Source: Pseudozyma flocculosa PF-1
Taxonomy: Eukaryota; Basidiomycota; Ustilaginomycetes; Ustilaginales; Ustilaginaceae
Direction: 5' to 3'
DNA length: 64,000 bases
Assembly (NCBI RefSeq): GCF_000417875.1
Contig: NW_006920869.1
Span: 348,584 to 412,583, forward strand
Positions within the stretch are counted from its first letter, which is position 1. Each line of letters starts with the position of its first letter. This document shows, one piece after another, positions 56,763 through 64,000 of this stretch. The notes beneath the pieces were generated by a model. The model saw nothing but the letters and a program-made list of their open reading frames with translations, was not told the origin of the DNA and did no database searches. The translations under genes were made by a program, and so were the position numbers.

Positions 56763-58183
56763 GGTGTCCTTGCTTGACTCTGTCTTGCCTGTTTTTCTGT
56801 CACACGCGTTGCCTCTCTACCTCGTCGAGCGACCGGAAAGGAAAGGCTGAAGATGGTGGTCGGAGACCAAGAGGACGGTGGCCTGACATCCACCGGAACG
56901 ACGACTGCCGTGCGGATTGCAAGCGAGCCTAAAGGCCTGGGCAACCGGGGTCCAGGTCAATGGTGCCAGAGCGACGACGCACAGCGGATCGCATCCGAAG
57001 ACCCGGCCAGCGCAGGCCATCTGATGCTTGCAGGCAGCACTGCCGGGGCTGGAGCAGTCGAGCTGGTACTTGCAGGCAAGTCAGAGCAGCACGAATTGTA
57101 GGATCGTCTCGCCCAGCGGAAGCTGTCGGTTCGCTCCGGAGAGAGGGCCGGCCTCGGTGGCACGGTTACGGCCAGGCGTAGAATGTCGTGCTGTGGAGGT
57201 CTGCGGTCTGCGGCTCAGCCGTGAAAGGCGCGGCCAGGCCAGTTAGAGTATCGCTTACGATCCGATGCTGGCCGCCCGCCGCTCTTCCTATCATCAGACC
57301 CTGAGTTGCCCGCTCGCAAGGACGTGCGTACGACTGGAATGGTGTGAGCCCGCTGCGACGGCGGGACGGCCGCATGGCCGCCATCGACAGAGACGGCCAG
57401 AGACAAGTGTGCGTGCGGTGCTCATCAAAGCAAGCAAGCTGCGATGGAGGCTTCGGCGAAAGAGCGGTGACTCGGTCGTCGGCAGTTTGCCGGGCAGTCA
57501 GGAAAGACACGCAAGGCGGGGGCAGGCGCCGAGAAGAGGGCGCAGCCAGGGCCAGGCCTCGCCTCGCCTCGTCCCGGAAGGCGGGGCACGGAAACGGCAT
57601 CCGCCGCCGCGCGATTACGCCAGGAAGGCCGCCTCGGCGGGCCACGAGGACTGGATTGAGTTGCCAGGCAAAGGCGGCGGCGGCGATCTGCCTCCAATCC
57701 ACCAGTCCTCCGCCCGACTCCCCGCCCGTCCCAAAGGTCACATCCTCGCTCTCGCTCACCACGACCAACGACCGTCGACCTCTCGGCCGCCTCCATTCGT
57801 GCAAGAGATTGCTGCCGCTGCCACCACGCTGCCACCCGCCTGCTCAATCTGGTCCTAGAATCAAAAGGAAAGGCCCGATCCCGAGGACAGGACCTCTACC
57901 CGCTCCCAGCTCTACAAGGTCTTCCGTCCGCCATCCATCCGTGCCAGAAACTCATCCGATCAACAGCTGCCTCTGCTGCAGCTCTCTCGACTCGTGCTCT
58001 GGAAGCAAGGGGACCGATCTCCGCTCGTCGATCGCCCTTAAACCACCCTCGTCGCTGCCGACAACACCGCCATCGGTTCCTTCCGTCGCCTGGCTCGTCT
58101 CAGAACCCTTCCGCCTGCCTCCCTGACTGAGACCAGACGCCCCCAACACGCTTGCAAGCTCCTCTTTATCGATACAGCCAGCC
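56763..58183. other. divergent intergenic region, small gene / NMN adenylyltransferase
   Basis: About 1.4 kb with no supported gene. The last 350 nt before 58184 are C/T-rich leader sequence. Open frames crossing 57166-57858 are Arg/Pro-rich shadows. Confidence 0.45.
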
Positions 58184-60492
58184 ATGTCGCGGCAAGAGGT
58201 GAGTGCGCATGGACACGGCATCAGCCGGACCGGCCGGCTCGGTCCAGTCTGCCCCACACTTGGAGCAGTGTGACCGAAGTGAAAAAGGCGGAAGTGCCCG
58301 ACTGACCGTCGGCGCTTCCCGTTGTGTCGTCCCTACCGTCACGCTTGCCCCTCTGCGCCCGCCCTGCAGCCCACGGCGCCGATGCCGCGGATGACAGACT
58401 CCCAGAGCGGGCCAGGAGGTCCCCAGTCGCTCAAGTTCGCCGCCCTCTCCGTGCAGTCCTACCACCTCGACAGCCCGCCCTTCACTGGAGCGGCGGTCGG
58501 AGGCAAAGGGCCTCTGGACGAAGCAGGGCAACAGATCCTGGACGCACACCACGCTGCCGGCACCGAAGCACACCCGAGCGGCAGCAGAAAGGCCGCATCC
58601 AGCCCTCTGGCCCGGTCCAGGAAGATGACGGCCGACGGCGACGATGACCCCTACACACGCTCCCTTTCCCAGAGCGGGTCCTCGCAGAACCAGCACCCCG
58701 CCAGCGCCAACGCGTCGCAGCAGGCCAGCCTGGACGTGGCAGGGAGCGGTCAGCGGCAGAGGGACGGAGACGTGCCCGACTGGGACCTCGATGGCAAGAC
58801 GATCTCGAGGGAGGGCAGCTCCACCAGCCTGGCCACCCTCGGACCCCGCAAGGGCTTCTCGGCTATGACGCCGACGGCATCTGTCGCGACGACGGCGGTG
58901 ACGACCAACGGCATCGTTGCGGCGTCCGCCTCCGGGGACGGTGCCTCCAATGCCGGCCCTAGCGTATCATCGAGGCCGAGCGGATCACGAAGGACGAGCC
59001 CATCGGGTCAGCGGCCCACGCTCGAGGCGAGCGGCGACGGCGATGCGGGGCGTCCTGACTACACGCAGTTTTCCGAAGACGTCGACGGGCAGGAGGATGC
59101 GGCATCGTCGGCGACGGGTATGGACGAGGAGGTCGACGGAGACGAGGGCATCGTCTTCCGCGGCGGCAAGCTGCGCGACGGGCAGGTGCCGCGCCAGGGC
59201 CAGAGCAAGGAGGAGTACAGCTTCCCGCGCCACCGGCTGCCCACGCGCATGCGCGACGACTCCAAGACTCCGCTCGTCATTGTCGCCTGCGGCAGCTTCT
59301 CGCCGCCCACCTACCTGCATCTGTGAGTTCGGTGCGTCGGCCATGTCGCGCCGTTGCAGCGGGGGAGTCGCTTCGCACCGTTGCAGCAGAGGGATCCCGA
59401 TTGCTGACGTGCCACCTTCTCCGTCCGCTCCCAGGCGAATCTTTGAGATGGCCAAGGACCAAGTCGTCGAGTCTGGCAAGTATGAGCTGCTTGCCGGATA
59501 CTACTCGCCGGTATCCGACTACTACAAGAAAGAGGGGCTGGCCAAGGCGACGCACCGAGTGCGGATGTGCGAGTGAGTCGCACGTGGAGCGAGGCACGGC
59601 AGGCCAATGACCGCCGATCCCTCTGCAACGAGACGCTGAACGCGTTGGGCCACGCCACTGTCCAAACCCTTGCCCCCTCATACGCGCAGGCTCGCCGTTG
59701 AGAAGACGTCGACGTGGCTGATGGTGGATGCGTGGGAGTCGCTGCAGGGCGAGTACCAGCGCACGGCGGTGGTGCTGGACCACTTTGATGAGGAGATCAA
59801 CGGCGGGCCAAACGGCGGCGTGCTGCTGAGCGACGGGACGCGGAAAAAGGTCAAGATCATGCTCCTCGCCGGCGGAGACCTGATCCAGAGCATGGGCGAG
59901 CCGGGCGTATGGGCGACGGTTGATGTGAGTGCCACCCCCGCGTCTTTTTGGGCCCCAACTGCCGCCGGTCGAATGGTGTCCCCGGGCAAGGTAGGCTGAC
60001 CCCCGCTTCCTCGTCGTCCTCCCCACACGCCCGCCTCGCCTGGCCGCGATGCGACCGCAGCTGCACCACATCCTGGGCCAGTACGGCTGCCTAATCGTCG
60101 AGCGGACGGGCGCCGACGTATGGTCGTTTTTGATGTCGCACGACCTGCTGTGGAAGTACCGGCGCAACCTCAAGATTGTCAAGCAGACCATCTACAACGA
60201 CATTTCGTCGTCCAAGGTGCGCCTCTTTGTCCGGCGCGGACAGAGCATAAAGTACCTCCTCCCCAACAGCGTCATCAACTACATTGAGCACAACGGCCTG
60301 GTACGTTCCCCTCGGTGCTCCCTGCTCTTTGCTCGTTGCTTTGGGAGGCGATACGATGCGGCCCAGATCGAGATTGAAACTGATACCATTGTCCCCTCTC
60401 TTGATTGGGTCTCGACCGACGCCAATACGATCGCGCAGTATCGACTGCCAGACGAAGACGCACTCGCACCACCCATGGATACCAACTGGTAG
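58184..60492 (+). CDS. NMA1: nicotinamide/nicotinate-mononucleotide adenylyltransferase
   Basis: Six exons, join(58184..58198, 58370..59322, 59435..59572, 59690..59924, 60061..60300, 60439..60492), give 544 residues. The enzyme joins NMN or NaMN with ATP to make NAD or deamido-NAD, a step common to de novo and salvage routes. The nucleotidyltransferase fold starts with IVACGSFSPPTYLHLRIFEM (G-S-F-S-P-P-T at about 313). It continues through YYSPVSDYYKKEGLAKATHR and KIMLLAGGDLIQSM to the second nucleotide-binding signature ISSSKVR (about 495-501), then YLLPNSVINYIEHNGLYRLP. The first 300 residues are a Ser/Gly/Asp-rich extension absent from the 400-residue yeast enzymes. Exon 1 encodes only MSRQE. 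The last acceptor (GCGCAG before TAT) restores the family-typical NGLY. Confidence 0.92.
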
Positions 60493-60800
60493 CCCCGCCC
60501 CGCCTTCCTTTGCTCCACCATCCATCCATCCTTCATCTTCACCACCGTGTACTTGCCATCCTTGCCCGCCAAGCCCTCGCACCGGGGACTGGTCCATATG
60601 CGGAATTGCACAAGCGGCGCGCCGCCCTACGGGCCGCCCGTACTTGGCCTACATCCAAGTCACGAGCCGGTCGATCGCTGGCATAGGAGGGAGTGAGATG
60701 GGAATTGCGATAGAGTCGGTCCCCCCCTTTTTTTGCGAATCGCTTCGTCGTTCGATGCCGGGAGATGATGTTGGTGCTAGCCCCCACGGCACGACGGGTC
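60493..60800. other. convergent intergenic region, NMA1 / CWC22
   Basis: About 308 nt holding both 3' UTRs. A C7T7 run lies near 60721-60734. No gene is seen. Confidence 0.55.
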
Positions 60801-63721
60801 TCAACGACGACGATCTCTCGGATCGTCGTACCTCTCCCTGCCCCTCGAGTACGATCCCTCGTCGTACTCTGGCCGCCTACCGCCCCTGCCATCGTACCGA
60901 TCTCCGCCTCCGCGAGGTGGCGGCGGGTATCGGTCGTCGTACCTCTCTCTCCGCTCGGCACGGGGCGCATCGTAGCGGTCGTCGTCCCTCCTTCCGCCTC
61001 CGTCCCGCCTCGGTTCGCGGGCGGGGCTCAATGAGCGCTCCTTGCCTTTCCCATTCGGCCTCTCCCGTCCGTACTCCTGCCGCGGTGGCGGAGATGGTGA
61101 TCGAGAGGCGGACAGAGATCGGTCTCGGGTTGGGCGCTTGGCGGGCGGCGGCGAACGCGAGTACGATCTGCCGCGATCGCGAGGGGCGGCAGGAGGCGGG
61201 GTGTAGGACCTCGACCTCAACCTCGAGCGCGAGCGCGATCGGGAAGGCGAACGACCCCTTGATCTGCCGTTGGACCGCCTTGGCGGCGTCCTCGAGCGCG
61301 AGTAAGACCTCGACCTGCTGCTGTACGACCGCGAGCGCGAGCGGGACCGAGAGTAGCTGTAGCTCCTGGACCTCGAGCGCGAGTCGTACGAGCGGGACCG
61401 CGACCGACCCCGCCTCCTGCGCGGCGACGGGGAGCGAGAGTAGCTCGCCGATCTCGACCTCGACCTCGACCTAGACCTCGACCGCGACCTCGACGAGTAG
61501 GATCGCGAAGAGTAGGAGCGGCTGCTGTCGCTGAGCGTCGACGAGCTGAGCGAGCTGCTCGACAGGTCGCTCGACGAATCGGTATCGGTGTCGCTGTCGG
61601 TGCCGCGGCCCTTTGCCTTGAGCGCCGCCTGGCGCTGGGCCATGAGCAGCTTGGGCGCGTTCTTGAGGTGCTCGCGCATGCCCTCGGTGAGGACGCCCAT
61701 GCCGATGCTGGTAAAGTAGTTGATCGAGAAGCGCGTGTTCTTGGGGTTGTCGGTGGGGAAGAGGCCGGTCCAGTACTCTTGCATGCTGGGCTCCTTGAAC
61801 TTGGTCGCCAGCTCCTTGAGGCCCAGCTGCTGCTGCAGCTCCTGGAAGAGGATCTTGATAAAGATGCGCGAGCTGCTCGTGGTGTCCTCCTCGTTCATGT
61901 GGACGATCTCAAAGCACGCCCAGCTGATGCTCTCGGTCGCCACCAGGTTGCCAAAGAAGCGCGCAATGTTGCGCAGCCGGTTGGTCTCGTACCGGTGGAT
62001 CGTGTCGTAGTAGTTTCGGAAGCCCTCCTCGAAGCACTGCGACCAGATGCGGTTGAGCTTGCACAGCCTCTCGCCCATGTTGCCGTAGAACTTGCTGTAG
62101 GTGCGCTCCTGCGAGCAGCACTCGACGATCATGTTGCACAGCTCGATCTGCAGGGGCGAAGGCAGCGTCGGAACGCAAGGGGTCAGCTTGCCCGCACATT
62201 GGCGCCTGGCACACGGAATCATCTGGTCTCGGTGCATTCTTCACTCACCTCCTGGCCCTCCTTGATATCCAGCCGCAGCAGCTTGTGGATGCTCTCCTCA
62301 AAGTCGAGCGACGACATGATGGTCAGGTAGATGGTCCTCCTCAGGTTGACGAGGTTCGTCTCGGTCCGGTCCTGGATGTCGACCTTGGCCTGCAGGTCCT
62401 CGGCGTCGTCGCTGTCGCTGCTCTCGCTGTCCGACTCGTCGCCCGACGACGACCCCGAGCTGCCCTCGTCGCTGTCCTCGTCCTCGCCCAGGATCTCGGC
62501 CTTGATCTCGCGGTACTTTTCCTCGTTGTCCAGGAAGTCGGGGTCCTTCTTGAACACGTTGAGGCCCTCCTCGACGTTGAGCTCGTCGTCGAGACCGATG
62601 CGGTGCGTGATCTGGTCGTCCTCCTCGACCAGGTCGAGGGCCTCGGGGATGCGCGGGTTGTCCTTGAAGCCGTCGCGGCGCACCTGGGAGAGCACCTCGA
62701 TCATGTACTGGACCCGCTTGCTGATCTCGCCCTCGTACAGGACGGCGCGGAAGCGGTCAAAGATGCTGTTGTTGGCCTTGGGCGCCTCTTCGGCGAGGAA
62801 GGCGCCGACCTCGCGCATGAAGCTGACGGCGATCTCGACGCTGTCGTCTGTGGGCTTCTCGAGCAGCAGGACGAGGATCTCGAGGGCGAGCAGCTCGTGC
62901 GCCACGCGCTGGTTGACCAGATGGGCTATGAACATGGCGGTCGAGTTGCAGACGGGCTTGTCGTTACGCTTAAACGACCTGCGGAACTGGGAGACGAGGC
63001 GCGTCACCAGCAGCTCGCCCACCATCGGCAGCTTGGTATTGACGATGGCGGCGAGGGCGGCAAACACTGGCGTGAAGGGCAGCGAGAGGCCCTGAGCGCG
63101 CATGATGGAGCGGCAGAAGAGGCCGCGGCCTCGGATGAGGTTGGCGCCGCCGAAAAGCTCGGGGACGATGTTCTTGATGTTGTCGGCGGCGACCTTGTTG
63201 ACGAGACCGGTGATGCTCTTCTTGAGCGCGTCCCAGCTCATCCGCTGGTACTCGACGCTACCCGGGTCTGCGGCGGCCGCCTCGGCCATGAGCGCCTTGA
63301 GGCGGGCGGGCGGGATGTACGCTCCACCAGCCTTGGTCGCGGAGAGCTTGGCGAGCGCCGACCTCAGCTGCTCGCCCTTTTCGGCTGTGCGTTTCTCTGC
63401 CGCTGTTGCCTTGTCCTCCTCCTCGCGCTTGGCCGCAGCCACGAGGGCGCGGCTGCTGCGCCCGTCATCCTTTGCGCGGGCGTCGGGCGAGCGACTGGAT
63501 CTGCGCCGCCTGGACCGCGGCGGAGGTGAGCGCGAGTCGGAGCGGGACGAAGAAGATGAGGCCGAGGAGAAGGAGGCGGACCTCTTTCGCTTCTGCTGTG
63601 GCGATGGCTCTGCTGAGGCCGGGGCGCGTGCAGGAGAGGGGGATGCGGAGGCCGGGCGCGAGGGTGAGGGCGAGCGTGCGGGCGAGGGCGAGCGTGCATC
63701 GGGTGAGTCCTTGGACGACAT
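60801..63721 (-). CDS. CWC22: pre-mRNA-splicing factor CWC22
   Basis: The model is complement(join(60801..62147, 62249..63721)), 939 residues, with one phase-0 intron. CWC22 is a spliceosome component that (in animals) recruits eIF4A3 to seed exon junction complexes. After a Ser/Pro/Arg N-terminus, the MIF4G domain begins SVEYQRMSWDALKKSITGLV and includes NIVPELFGGANLIRGRGLFC and VFAALAAIVNTKLPMVGELL. A long acidic Ser linker precedes the MA3 domain (TNLVNLRRTIYLTIMSSLDF, then IELCNMIVECCSQERTYSKF), with the intron inside it. The conserved core ends near FTSIGMGVLTEGMREHLKNA. The C-terminal 270 residues are an extended Arg-Ser domain with Tyr and Pro, as in metazoan CWC22 and unlike the short yeast protein. 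Confidence 0.95.
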
Positions 63722-63845
63722 GCTGCCAGATGTGGACGCCGCGACCTGAGGGGCGCGTGGTCTGCGCCGTTCCTACACTCGAGTGGGCGCGAGTGGAATA
63801 AGAGAATAGCACAGAAAGACGATCAGGTCGAGAGTTGATGGAGAG

Positions 63846-63898
63846 TGGTGATGGCGGTGGTGGTGGTGATGGTGATGGTGATGGCGACGGCGACGGCG
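63846..63898. repeat. GGTGAT/GGCGAC hexamer-like repeat
   Basis: GGT, GAT and GGCGAC units alternate in the upstream region of CWC22, about 125 nt before its start codon. The remaining 280 nt to the window edge show no gene. Confidence 0.8.
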
Positions 63899-64000
63899 AA
63901 AAGGGGCTCGAGATGTGGGCTTCAGGCAGCCACCAACAGGCAGCTGCTGTGTGGAGTGCCAGGCGCGCTGCTCGTCGACGCCTGCCTTCTGCTCAGCCCC

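Noticed and set aside
60598..60686. A possible last exon of the NMN adenylyltransferase starting TATGCGGAATTG (YAELHKRRAAL...)
   Set aside because: It would also give a family-like NGLY, but no AG acceptor in the correct phase precedes it and the intron would be about 297 nt. The acceptor at 60437-60438 is canonical and restores NGLY with a normal 138-nt intron.

Overview
This window is nuclear DNA of a filamentous or dimorphic fungus, most likely a basidiomycete of the smut lineage (Ustilaginomycotina). The evidence is GC-rich coding sequence with strong C/G third positions, very many short spliceosomal introns (about 50-140 nt, mostly GTGAGT...CAG with CTGAC/CTAAC-like branch sites), fungal gene families (ERG2, FMP27, CMR1, UBC6-type E2, TOM7, APC5, CWC22), and long Ser/Pro/Arg-rich disordered proteins. 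No species is assigned. There are no bacterial-style operons, rRNA genes, CRISPR arrays or recognisable transposons. Exon joins below were built by eye from splice consensus, reading phase and family similarity.

Layout. 1-557: tail of an alpha/beta hydrolase. 669-3314 (-): cryptochrome/photolyase. 4262-6113 (+): GH51 arabinofuranosidase. 8035-9304 (+): secreted Asp-box beta-propeller, GH93-like. 9768-10393 (+): rhodanese/Ych1-type protein. 10510-11717 (-): ERG2. 12414-14603 (+): CMR1. 15080-19705 (-): unknown 1541-residue membrane-anchored protein. 20357-22476 (+): adenylyl cyclase-associated protein CAP, crossed by an assembly gap. 23033-25432 (+): F-box protein. 25652-25758 (-): intron-containing tRNA-Leu. 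26314-27529 (+): tail-anchored UBC6-type E2. 27668-31197 (-): APC5. 31767-32311 (+): TOM7. 32922-34965 (+): unknown coiled-coil protein. 36062-47768 (+): giant FMP27/Hobbit lipid-transfer protein. 47984-55034 (-): unknown 2248-residue protein whose best model needs a one-nucleotide exon. 56375-56762 (-): small 82-residue protein. 58184-60492 (+): NMN adenylyltransferase. 60801-63721 (-): splicing factor CWC22.

The genes are mostly unrelated housekeeping functions: sterol synthesis, NAD synthesis, mitochondrial import, ER-associated degradation, cell-cycle ubiquitylation, splicing, actin/cAMP signalling and lipid transport. The one plausible functional neighbourhood is 4262-9304, where an intracellular-type arabinofuranosidase and a secreted exo-arabinanase-like propeller sit side by side and could act in sequence on plant arabinan. 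The most unusual structural observation is the apparent single-base exon at 54716.
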